Source: Methylogaea oryzae (GTDB lineage Bacteria > Pseudomonadota > Gammaproteobacteria > Methylococcales > Methylococcaceae). Taken from it: a DNA stretch of 64,000 nt. Below the pieces are notes generated by a model. The model did no database searches, had not been told where the DNA came from, and saw only the letters and a list, made by a program, of their open reading frames with translations. A program made the position numbers and the translations under genes. The DNA lies in NCBI RefSeq assembly GCF_019669985.1, contig NZ_AP019782.1:1046501-1110500 (forward strand), in the 5' to 3' direction. Within the stretch, counting starts at the first letter, position 1. Each line of letters begins with the position of its first letter. Shown here piece after piece: positions 29,873 to 37,108 of the stretch.

Positions 29873-30640
29873 CTAGGCGGCTTGGGCCGCCCGCAGCAGG
29901 TCTCCGCAGATTTCGAACGGCACGGCGGGCAGCGTCATGGCGAACGTGGCGCCCTTGTTTTCCAGCCCGTCGAGGATTTCCAAGCGTCCCTTGTGGGCAT
30001 GCACCACCCTGACGGCGTTGTACAAGCCGTAGCCGCTGCCGGTATGGCTCCAGGCATTGCCCGAGGACTGGGCGAATTTTTCGAAAATGGCGGCGCGTTC
30101 CTGCTCCGGCACGCCCGGGCCGTTGTCGGCGACGAGTATCGACACGATATCTTTGTCGTTGGTGTCGATATAGACCCGCACAATGCCGTCCTCGCCGACG
30201 AATTTGAGCGCGTTGGAAATGAGATTGTTCACGGCGAAATTGCGTATTTGCTGAATATCCCAGTAGACATATCTCGGCAACGCTCCCACCGATACCGCGA
30301 AATCGATGTTGCGGCTTTTCGCTTCGGCCTGGAAAGTCCTTTCCAGCATGGAGGCGCGTTCCAATAATTCCTGTTTGGTGATGACCGTCGGCATCATGGG
30401 TTGTTTCCCCGCCTGGATACGGGCCGCCGTCAGCATATTGCTGATCAGGGCGAGCATGTCCTTGCTGAGGTTCTCCACCATTTTCAGGTCTTCCAATACT
30501 TCCAAAGGCGCGCCGTCTTCGGCGTCGTGGGCGAGTATTCCGGTTTTGATTAATTCGACGAATCCGATAATGGCGTTCAACGGCGATTTCAGGTCGTGGG
30601 AAACCGAGGCGACATAATCAAAGTCACTGGTTAATGACAT
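29873..30640 (-). CDS. Small histidine kinase without a sensor domain
   Basis: The chosen start is the ATG at 30640, preceded by AAGGAGG at ideal distance; the frame runs further back without coding character. The 255 residues consist of HisKA (SVSHDLKSPLNAIIGF, His near residue 14) directly followed by HATPase (NLISNALKF, ADNGPGVPE, GSGYGLYNAVRVVH). There is no TM helix, PAS or receiver, so input must come from a protein partner. No response regulator is adjacent. Its place between dgkA and a glycosyltransferase suggests a role in sensing membrane or phosphate state, which is inference. Confidence 0.88.
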   Translation of the reverse strand: MSLTSDFDYVASVSHDLKSPLNAIIGFVELIKTGILAHDAEDGAPLEVLEDLKMVENLSKDMLALISNMLTAARIQAGKQPMMPTVITKQELLERASMLERTFQAEAKSRNIDFAVSVGALPRYVYWDIQQIRNFAVNNLISNALKFVGEDGIVRVYIDTNDKDIVSILVADNGPGVPEQERAAIFEKFAQSSGNAWSHTGSGYGLYNAVRVVHAHKGRLEILDGLENKGATFAMTLPAVPFEICGDLLRAAQAA

Positions 30641-30771
30641 CGTTTCCTCCTTGGGGCTGAATAATGAGTTCGTCTTTCGACGAAAGCACGATCCATGCCG
30701 TTCCATACGGCTCGTCCCGGCGCCCCGTATCCCCCGGCGCGCGCGGCTGTTCCGCGGCGCATTCGGGGCGG

Positions 30772-31140
30772 TTAGGTGAATAAAACGCTGGCCCATACCA
30801 GAGCGACGTTGACCAGGCTCATGAACACCGCCGCGCTGCCGATGTCCTTGGCGCGTTTGGCGAGGCGGTGGTGATCCAGGGATATGCGGTCGACGGTGGC
30901 TTCCACCGCCGAGTTGAGCAGCTCCACCACCAGCACGGTGATGACCGAAAACACCATCAAGGCCCGCGCCAACGGCGACACGTCCAGGTAGAAAGCCAGG
31001 GGCACCAGGATGACCGCCAGCAGCACTTCCTGGCGGAAGGCATCTTCGTTTTTATAAGCGGAGCGCAGGCCGGCCAGGGTGTAGCCGAAAGCGTTCCACA
31101 GCCGGCGCAGGCCGGTTTTGCCTTTGTAAGGACTTTCCAT
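30772..31140 (-). CDS. dgkA: Diacylglycerol kinase, DgkA type
   Basis: The 122 residues are those of the small trimeric prokaryotic integral-membrane kinase, with three TM helices. The start MESPYKGKTGLRRL (31140) gives the family length. The active-site segment VVELLNSAVEATVDRI and the earlier NEDAFRQE are the DgkA hallmarks. It phosphorylates diacylglycerol to phosphatidate. Next to a PlcP-like phosphodiesterase it would recycle the diacylglycerol that enzyme releases, competing with the glycosyltransferases. Confidence 0.96.
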   Translation of the reverse strand: MESPYKGKTGLRRLWNAFGYTLAGLRSAYKNEDAFRQEVLLAVILVPLAFYLDVSPLARALMVFSVITVLVVELLNSAVEATVDRISLDHHRLAKRAKDIGSAAVFMSLVNVALVWASVLFT

Positions 31141-31238
31141 CGACTCGATTTGCCTTTCTTGGGGTTGAGGGGGCGGCGCTGCGGACCGGTCCGGGCCGCG
31201 CCGGGGCAGCAGCATGGAGCGGGGCGGTTGGTGCGAGC

Positions 31239-32393
31239 TCAAGCGCTGCTTCCTTGGCCTTGGCGCGCGGCGTCTTCCACCGTGCGGGTGAATTGATCCA
31301 GCACGTGATCCCAGCCCAGGTGCACGATGTCCGAGGTCGCTTGTTTACCCAGCCGCCGCGCCAGATCCGGGTCTTCGCCCAGACGCGCCGCCAGCCGGCA
31401 GAATTCGGCGCTGTCGGCGACGGCGGCGGTGAGGCCGCTGATCCCGTGGCGCAGGAACTGCTCGGCCGCCGCATAGCGGTAGGCGACCAGCGCCAAGCCG
31501 CTGGCCATGGCTTCCACGGTGACGTTGCCGAAGGTTTCCGTCAGGCTGGCGAACAGGAACACGTCGGCCGAGGCGTAGTGCGCGCCCAGCTCCGCGCCGG
31601 TTTTGGCGCCGGCGAAGATGTGGTCGGGATGTTTTCTGCGCAGTTTCCCCAGTTGCGGGCCGTCGCCGACCCACACCATGCGGGCGTTGGGGTGCTTGGC
31701 GCGCAGCGCTTCGAAGGCGGCCGCCACCGTCTTGAGGTTCTTTTCCGGCGCTAGGCGCCCGACGTGCAAGGCCACCAGCGTGTCGTCGTCCACGCCCCAG
31801 GCGCTGCGCAGTTCGGCGCTGCGGCGCTGCGGATTGAACAATTCCGTATCGATGCCGCGGCCCAGCACGCCGACGTTGCGATAGCCGTCGGTTTGCAGCA
31901 GGTCGCGCAGGGATTCGTTGGGCACCAAGGTGCACAGGGCGTTGTTGTGGAAATGGCGCAGATAGCCCGACACGCTGCGGCGCAACCAGCCCAGGCCGTA
32001 GTGGCGGCAATATTGATGGAACTGGGTGTGGAAACTGGTGGTCACCGGAATGCCGAGCCGACGGGCGGCCTTCAGCGCGGCCCAGCCCAGGGGGCCTTCG
32101 GTGGCGATATGCACCACATCGGGGCGCTGGGATGCCCAATGACGCATCAAATGCCGTTTTACCGGCAGGCCGAAGCGCAGCCCGCCGTAACCGGGGATCG
32201 GCGCGCCGGGAACCAGCAGCTGTTCGCCGTTTTGGCCTGTTTCACCGGCGCCCCACTGGCGCGGGCGGACCACCTGGACCCGGTGCCCGTTGTTGCGCAG
32301 GCCGTTGACGATGCGGGACAGCGTCATAGCGACGCCGTTGATCTCCGGCGGCCAGGTTTCGGTAACCAGGGCGATGTTGCATAGTGCTGCCAT
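31239..32393 (-). CDS. Family GT4 glycosyltransferase next to PlcP (Agt-like candidate)
   Basis: This is a 384-residue GT-B glycosyltransferase: N-terminal ALVTETWPPEINGVAMTLS, acceptor-domain HIATEGPLGWAA and FHTQFHQYCRHYG, donor block LHVGRLAPEKNL, and EX7E-type LTETFGNVTVEAMASG. This subfamily includes mannosyl- and glucosyltransferases acting on diacylglycerol. It begins 45 bases after the PlcP-like gene. A metallophosphoesterase followed by a GT4 is the known plcP-agt arrangement in which diacylglycerol released from phospholipids becomes glycolipid. Donor specificity is not deducible. Confidence 0.88.
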   Translation of the reverse strand: MAALCNIALVTETWPPEINGVAMTLSRIVNGLRNNGHRVQVVRPRQWGAGETGQNGEQLLVPGAPIPGYGGLRFGLPVKRHLMRHWASQRPDVVHIATEGPLGWAALKAARRLGIPVTTSFHTQFHQYCRHYGLGWLRRSVSGYLRHFHNNALCTLVPNESLRDLLQTDGYRNVGVLGRGIDTELFNPQRRSAELRSAWGVDDDTLVALHVGRLAPEKNLKTVAAAFEALRAKHPNARMVWVGDGPQLGKLRRKHPDHIFAGAKTGAELGAHYASADVFLFASLTETFGNVTVEAMASGLALVAYRYAAAEQFLRHGISGLTAAVADSAEFCRLAARLGEDPDLARRLGKQATSDIVHLGWDHVLDQFTRTVEDAARQGQGSSA

Positions 32394-32438
32394 GGGGATG
32401 GATTTCTCCGGGGACGGTGTCGGGTGGCGTCGCGCGGC

Positions 32439-33248
32439 TTAGTGGCCGGCGGCGACGGTCGAGGGCTCGGCGCGATCGGGGGCCAAGGCCGGCGCTTGGT
32501 CCAGCATGGCCTGCCGGTCGGCCCAGCGGAGCAGCGACAAAGTGCCGTCGTGGCTTTCGGTCAGTGCCGTGCAGCTTTCCACCCAGTCGCCGCTGTTGCC
32601 GTAGGTGATGTCGCCGATTTGTTGGATGGCAGCGTGGTGGATATGGCCGCAAATGATGCCGTCCACGCCTTTTTCCTTGGCGGCGTGCACCAAGGCTTTT
32701 TCGTAGTTGCCGATGAAGTTGACGGCGTTTTTGACCTTGTGCTTCAGGTAGGCGGACAGCGACCAATAGGGGAAACCCAGCTTGCGGCGCATGAGGTTGA
32801 ACCAGCGGTTCAGCACCAGCAGCAAGTCGTAGGCTTCGCTGCCGGCCACGGCCAGCCAGCGGCTGCTGCACACCACGCCGTCGAATTCGTCGCCGTGCAT
32901 GACCAGGAAGCGGCGGCCGTCGGCGCCGGTGTGTATGGCGGAGGCGTGGATTTCTATGCCGCCGAATACGGTATCGACGTAATCGCGGAAAAACTCGTCA
33001 TGGTTGCCGGGAATATAAATAACCCGTATGCCGCGTTTCGCCATGCCCATCACCGTGCGCAGCAATTCCGAATGCAGCTGCGGCCAATATCCGCCGCTGC
33101 GCATTTTCCAGAAATCGATGATGTCGCCCACCAAATACAGGCAGTCGCATTCCACGCTGCGCAGAAAATCCAAAAGATATTCGGCTTTGCAGCCGCGCGT
33201 GCCTAAATGCACGTCGGAAATCCAGACAGTTCGGTAATTCAGCGCCAT
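32439..33248 (-). CDS. plcP: Calcineurin-like metallophosphoesterase, PlcP-type phospholipase C (often labelled LpxH-like)
   Basis: The protein has 269 residues. Metal ligands are ISDVHLG (Asp12, His14), LVGDIIDFW, PGNHDEFFRDY, MHGDEFDG and the C-terminal ICGHIHHA. The motifs LGTRGCKAEYLLDFLR, YWSLSAYLKHKVKNAVNFI and GDWVESCTAL are the ones I associate with the PlcP family. That family cleaves phosphatidylcholine and phosphatidylethanolamine to diacylglycerol during phosphate starvation in Sinorhizobium and marine bacteria. Automatic annotation usually calls it UDP-2,3-diacylglucosamine diphosphatase. The start ATG has GGAGG eight to nine bases upstream. Three heptamers in 11-base phase lie 55-83 bases before the start, supporting PhoB control. 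The substrate is inferred, not shown. Confidence 0.82.
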   Translation of the reverse strand: MALNYRTVWISDVHLGTRGCKAEYLLDFLRSVECDCLYLVGDIIDFWKMRSGGYWPQLHSELLRTVMGMAKRGIRVIYIPGNHDEFFRDYVDTVFGGIEIHASAIHTGADGRRFLVMHGDEFDGVVCSSRWLAVAGSEAYDLLLVLNRWFNLMRRKLGFPYWSLSAYLKHKVKNAVNFIGNYEKALVHAAKEKGVDGIICGHIHHAAIQQIGDITYGNSGDWVESCTALTESHDGTLSLLRWADRQAMLDQAPALAPDRAEPSTVAAGH

Positions 33249-33302
33249 GGGAGTCCTCCCGCTTTGGTTTTTTTTGACACGGCAAAAGCATAAAAGGCTT
33301 GT

Positions 33303-33331
33303 GTGACAAGCTTGTTAATGGTCTGTGACAG
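33303..33331 (-). promoter_or_regulatory. Candidate Pho box (three 11-base-phased heptamers) before plcP
   Basis: On the minus strand CTGTCAC (33331-33325), CATTAAC (33320-33314) and TTGTCAC (33309-33303) recur at exactly 11 bases. This is the spacing and consensus of PhoB sites. A -10-like TATGCT (33292-33287) starts 10 bases past the last heptamer, the distance usual in PhoB-dependent promoters. Confidence 0.7.
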
Positions 33332-33482
33332 TTTTGGGTAATTAACCGGCGGCGCGGGGCGGCGTTGCGGATTCTCCCCGCGCCGCGGGTTTTTCGGCCG
33401 CTTTTCCGGGCGGTATGGGCGAGGTTCGAAACGGCGTTTTTTTGTTGCGCGGAGCGGCCGGTGGATATCGGCGGCGGTAGAG

Positions 33483-34274
33483 TTAAAGGGCTTGGCGCGA
33501 TTCTTTCGCCGGAGGCGTCGCCTCGTCCTCGACGTGTAATCGGCCGGCGATGCAAAGGCGGGCTTGCCGGGCCAATTGGTCCCGGCTGGCGGCGTTGGCG
33601 ATGGGGTTGCCGTAATGCACCGAGGCGGCGATTTCCGGTTCGGCCAATAGCGCCCAGAGATGGGAGAGGAATTCGTCGTCGTCCACGAACGGTGCTTTGG
33701 CGGCGGCCGGGCCAAGGTAAGCGATGGCGACCGGCTGCACCGGCGCCTTGGCGGTGAGGGCCGCCTGAAACAGGCGGGGGTGGAACCGCAGCACCCGGTC
33801 GCCGCGGCTGGTGGTTCCTTCCGGAAACAGCACCACGGTTTCCTGGCGGCGCAACCGCCAGCAAATCTGTTCCGTCAACGAGCGAGTGGCCGCCGCGTTG
33901 CCCCGTTGGATGAACAGCGCGCCCGATTGGCGGGCCAGGTAGCCGATGACGGGCCAAGCGGCGACTTCGCTTTTCGGCACGAAGGTCAGGGGGGTGTGCA
34001 TGCCCAGCACGATGACGTCGAGCCAGGAGATATGGTTGGCCGCCATGATGCCGGCGACGGACGCGTCGCCTTGGCGAACGACGCGCAACCCCAGGATGCG
34101 CGCCGCCGCGCCGCACCAGCTTTGGGTGACGCGGTCGCGGACGCGCCGCTGGCGCGCCGCGCCGAGGACCCGGCAGGCGGGCAGCAGCAGAGAAACGGCG
34201 CCGACGCCGGCGGCGAACAGCGCCGCCAGCATCAGCGACCTATGCCAGCGCCGCAATCGTGCCGCCGGGCTCAT
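33483..34274 (-). CDS. olsA: PlsC-family acyltransferase, probable ornithine-lipid O-acyltransferase OlsA
   Basis: The protein has 263 residues. An N-terminal TM segment (LMLAALFAAGVGAVSLLLPA) precedes the acyltransferase motifs NHISWLD (the HX4D box), GALFIQRGN and VLFPEGTTSRG. The family transfers acyl groups to lyso-lipids; next to an OlsB homologue the likely acceptor is lyso-ornithine lipid. The start at 34274 overlaps olsB by 35 bases and has no good ribosome site. An internal ATG at 34232 (MLAALFAAG) with AGGT upstream, just past the olsB stop, is an alternative. Confidence 0.85.
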   Translation of the reverse strand: MSPAARLRRWHRSLMLAALFAAGVGAVSLLLPACRVLGAARQRRVRDRVTQSWCGAAARILGLRVVRQGDASVAGIMAANHISWLDVIVLGMHTPLTFVPKSEVAAWPVIGYLARQSGALFIQRGNAAATRSLTEQICWRLRRQETVVLFPEGTTSRGDRVLRFHPRLFQAALTAKAPVQPVAIAYLGPAAAKAPFVDDDEFLSHLWALLAEPEIAASVHYGNPIANAASRDQLARQARLCIAGRLHVEDEATPPAKESRQAL

Positions 34275-35040
34275 TGGCGCGCTGGCTGAGGTAGTGGCGT
34301 TCGTAACGGGCCTGCATCCGGCTCAGGGGGAGCAGCACGAACAGGTCCATGACCTTGAAGTCCGGATCCCAGCAGGGTTCCCCGCAAATCCAGGCGCCCA
34401 GGCGCAGGTAGGTTTTCAACAGCGGCGGGATGCCGCATTCGTCCCGCTGGCAGCGCATGTCCTCAGGCACCGGTAGCCGCGGCTGCACGTTGAGGCTGGC
34501 GGGTCCCAATTGTTCGGCGGCGAGCTGTTGGTAGACCGCTTCCACGGCGAAGCCGCTGGGGCCGGCCGGGATGCTGGCGCAGCCCATCAGGTAATCGTAA
34601 CCGCCGGCGGCGGCGTAATCCGCCAGCACGCCCCACAGGCAGGTCAAGACGGCGCCGCCGCGGACGTTGCGGTCCACGCAGGTTCGGCCGATTTCCAGAA
34701 AACGCCCTTCCAGGCCCAACACGCCTTCCAGGCCGAATTCCCCTTCCGAGTAATAGCGGCCCAGGCGTTTGGCCTGTCGGTCGTTGAGCAATCGGGTGGT
34801 GCCGACGATGGCGCCGGTTTGATTGTCGATGACGATCAGGTGATCGCAGTGGTCGTCGATTTCGTCCCAGTCCAGGCCGTAGTGCGGCGTGTGGATGACG
34901 GCGCCCATTTCCTCGACGAAAACGCGATAACGCAGTTTTTGGGCGGCGCGCACCAGGGCGGGATCCCGCGTGACGATGGCTTCGAAACGGCGGGGACGGG
35001 CGACGCTGATGGCGTCTTGAGCGGCGGCGAGCGACGGCAT
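34240..35040 (-). CDS. olsB: OlsB-like ornithine-ACP N-acyltransferase (GNAT-related)
   Basis: The chosen start is the ATG at 35040 (MPSLAAAQDAIS), which has GGAG about nine bases upstream and gives 266 residues. The earlier part of the frame lacks coding character. Typical features are LRYRVFVEEMGA, DHCDHLIVID, GTTRLL, FLEIGRTCVD, MGCASI and, near the end, LLKTYLRLGAWICGEP, WDPDFKVMDLFVLL. OlsB attaches a 3-hydroxyacyl chain to ornithine, making lyso-ornithine lipid, a phosphorus-free membrane lipid precursor. It overlaps the PlsC-like gene, giving an olsB-olsA unit. A few family members act in hemolysin-like or autoinducer-like N-acylation, so substrate remains inferred. Confidence 0.87.
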   Translation of the reverse strand: MPSLAAAQDAISVARPRRFEAIVTRDPALVRAAQKLRYRVFVEEMGAVIHTPHYGLDWDEIDDHCDHLIVIDNQTGAIVGTTRLLNDRQAKRLGRYYSEGEFGLEGVLGLEGRFLEIGRTCVDRNVRGGAVLTCLWGVLADYAAAGGYDYLMGCASIPAGPSGFAVEAVYQQLAAEQLGPASLNVQPRLPVPEDMRCQRDECGIPPLLKTYLRLGAWICGEPCWDPDFKVMDLFVLLPLSRMQARYERHYLSQRANEPGGTIAALA

Positions 35041-35150
35041 GGCGAAACTCCATGGAAGTTGGCGTGCCGCAAAGATAGGGATGAAAGATGACCGCTTGGC
35101 GTCGAAGGGATTAAGGTTTTGTGACGGCGCGAGGCGGCCGGCGCGGAACA

Positions 35151-35168
35151 TTGTCACGGCCTTGTAAC
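35151..35168 (+). promoter_or_regulatory. Candidate Pho box in the olsB / EAL divergent region
   Basis: TTGTCAC (35151-35157) and TTGTAAC (35162-35168) recur at 11 bases on the plus strand. TAGCAT, a passable -10, begins 10 bases later (35179). On the minus strand, facing olsB, a weaker pair CCGTCAC / CCTTAAT (35127-35121 and 35116-35110) has the same phase. Confidence 0.5.
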
Positions 35169-35217
35169 ATGGACGTTTTAGCATGCGCGGCAAGTTAAAC
35201 TCGACCCGCCGCCTTCC

Positions 35218-37092
35218 ATGAAACAGCTCCTGCCCCAGATGGCCACGTTTCCGCCGGAAGCGGCCCAGTCCCGCGACGCCGTCCTCGGAGAAAGCGAGAT
35301 GGCGCAACTGCTCGACCGCATTTTGCGGGAGGAACAGCTAACCGCGGTTTTCCATCCCATCGTATGTCCCGGCCGGCAGGAAATTTACGGCTACGAGGGC
35401 TTGATCCGCGGCCCGGCCAATACGCCGTTCCACAACCCGATGTTCCTGTTCGAAACCGCCACCCGCCAGCAGCGGTTGCTGGAACTGGACTTCCTTTGCC
35501 GTAAAACGGTGATTCGCCGATTCGCGCGGCTGGGACTGCCGGGCAAGCTGTTTATCAACGTCAGTCCCGTGTCGCTGTTGTACGAGGATTTCGTCAACGG
35601 CCGCACCTTGCAGTACCTGGAGGCGGAGGGGTTGAATCCGGGGCGGGTGGTGATCGAAATCACCGAAACCCACCAGATCGACGACATCCACTTGATGCAG
35701 ACCGCGCTGCTGCACTACCGCAGCATGGGCTTCATGGTGGCCTTGGACGACCTGGGGGCGGGCTATTCCGGCTTGACCCTGTGGTCGCAGATGAACCCGG
35801 ATTTCGTCAAAATCGACCGGCATTTCGTCCAGGGCATTGACGAGGACCGGGCCAAGCGCCAGTTCGTCAAATCCATCATCGAAATCGCCCAGTCCCTGGG
35901 CTGCCGCACCGTCACCGAAGGCGTGGAAACCCGCGCGGAATACGAAGCGGTGTGCGCCTTGGGCGCCAACCTGGTGCAGGGCTATTACCTGGAGCGGCCC
36001 CATGCGGTGCCGCCCGTCGTGATCGCCCCGGAACGCCTGGCGTTCGAGGCGCCGCGTCCCATGCAGTTCAAGGCCACGGCGGAGTGCCTGTTACAGCCCC
36101 TCATGCAGGTGCCGGACGACACCCTGGTGGAGGCGGTGGACGAGCTGTTCCGTCGCCGCAAGAGCGACGCCAAGTCCGAGGATGCCATCGACGCGGCCTT
36201 GGCCGACATGGACGAGGGCGTCGGCGAGCTGATCCGTGGCCACGTGTCGTCCATCGCCGTGGTGCGCGACGGCGAGCCGCTGGGGCTGGTGCTGCGGGAC
36301 GAATTCATGAACGTCTTGGCCAGCCGTTACGGCCGCGAGCTGCACGGCCGCAAGCCCATCAGCAAATTCATGACGCGGCGGGTGCTCATCGTCGACAAGG
36401 CCACGCCGCTGGAGAAGGTGAGCAAATACCTCACCAACGCCGTGGACCATTACATGGACGAATTCATCATCACCGACCAGGGCAAATGCGTGGGGCGCGG
36501 CACGCTGATCGACCTGCTGCGCCGCATCACCGACCAGCAGATTTATACGGCCCGCTACGCCAACCCGCTCACCCTGCTGCCGGGCAACGTGCTGATCCAC
36601 AAGCAATTGGATCAGCTGTTGGAGGAGGGCGCGTCATTCGTGGCGGCCTATTGCGACGTGGACCACTTCAAGCCGTTCAACGACGTGTACGGCTACGCCC
36701 TGGGCGACGACATCATCCGCTGCCTGGCGGGGTTGCTGGAGGACAGCGCCGGCGAGGACGACTTTGTCGGCCACGTGGGCGGCGACGATTTCATCGTGCT
36801 GTTCAAAAGCGCCGACTGGCGCGAACGCTGCCGGCGTTTGCTGGAACAGTTCGAGGAGCGGATTCCTCTTTTCTACAATCCCCGGGACCGGGAGAACGGC
36901 GGTATCGAGACGGAAGACCGTTTCGGCATCAAGCGCCATTTCCCGTTCATGGCGCTGTCGCTGGGATTGGTCCGGGTGGACCCGGCCCAGGGCTGGACCA
37001 AGGAGCGTTTCGCCGAAAAAGTGGCCGAGGCCAAGAGGCAAGCGAAAAAGCTGGAAGGCAACGCCAGTTATCTGGTGGACGAGGCGGGTTAG
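35218..37092 (+). CDS. EAL - CBS pair - degenerate GGDEF protein (c-di-GMP phosphodiesterase)
   Basis: The protein has 624 residues and no TM helix. The EAL domain (about 30-275) has EGL at residues 60-62 in place of EAL but keeps the catalytic glutamates, FINVSP, EITET, the paired Asp of LDDLGAGYS, VKIDRHF, EGVET and QGYYLERP, so activity is plausible. Two CBS motifs follow (about 285-440). The GGDEF-like domain has GGDDF at 521-525 and no I-site (AGEDDF), so it may bind GTP without making c-di-GMP. CBS modules commonly sense adenosine nucleotides. The start is uncertain: the ATG at 35299 has a clearer GGAG. It is divergent from olsB, with a Pho-box-like repeat between them. Confidence 0.92.
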   Translation: MKQLLPQMATFPPEAAQSRDAVLGESEMAQLLDRILREEQLTAVFHPIVCPGRQEIYGYEGLIRGPANTPFHNPMFLFETATRQQRLLELDFLCRKTVIRRFARLGLPGKLFINVSPVSLLYEDFVNGRTLQYLEAEGLNPGRVVIEITETHQIDDIHLMQTALLHYRSMGFMVALDDLGAGYSGLTLWSQMNPDFVKIDRHFVQGIDEDRAKRQFVKSIIEIAQSLGCRTVTEGVETRAEYEAVCALGANLVQGYYLERPHAVPPVVIAPERLAFEAPRPMQFKATAECLLQPLMQVPDDTLVEAVDELFRRRKSDAKSEDAIDAALADMDEGVGELIRGHVSSIAVVRDGEPLGLVLRDEFMNVLASRYGRELHGRKPISKFMTRRVLIVDKATPLEKVSKYLTNAVDHYMDEFIITDQGKCVGRGTLIDLLRRITDQQIYTARYANPLTLLPGNVLIHKQLDQLLEEGASFVAAYCDVDHFKPFNDVYGYALGDDIIRCLAGLLEDSAGEDDFVGHVGGDDFIVLFKSADWRERCRRLLEQFEERIPLFYNPRDRENGGIETEDRFGIKRHFPFMALSLGLVRVDPAQGWTKERFAEKVAEAKRQAKKLEGNASYLVDEAG

Positions 37093-37108
37093 GCGGCGGC
37101 CGGCACTC

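Noticed and set aside
30641-30796. 52-residue N-terminal extension of the small histidine kinase
   Set aside because: It overlaps the end of dgkA, and an ideal AAGGAGG sits before the ATG at 30640.
32439-33248. LpxH (UDP-2,3-diacylglucosamine diphosphatase) annotation
   Set aside because: Motifs such as LGTRGCKAEYLLDFLR and GDWVESCTAL, the glycosyltransferase neighbour and the Pho box favour PlcP; LpxH cannot be fully excluded without a tree.
35041-35307. 89-residue extension of OlsB
   Set aside because: It crosses the divergent promoter region and the start of the EAL gene and has no homology to the family.
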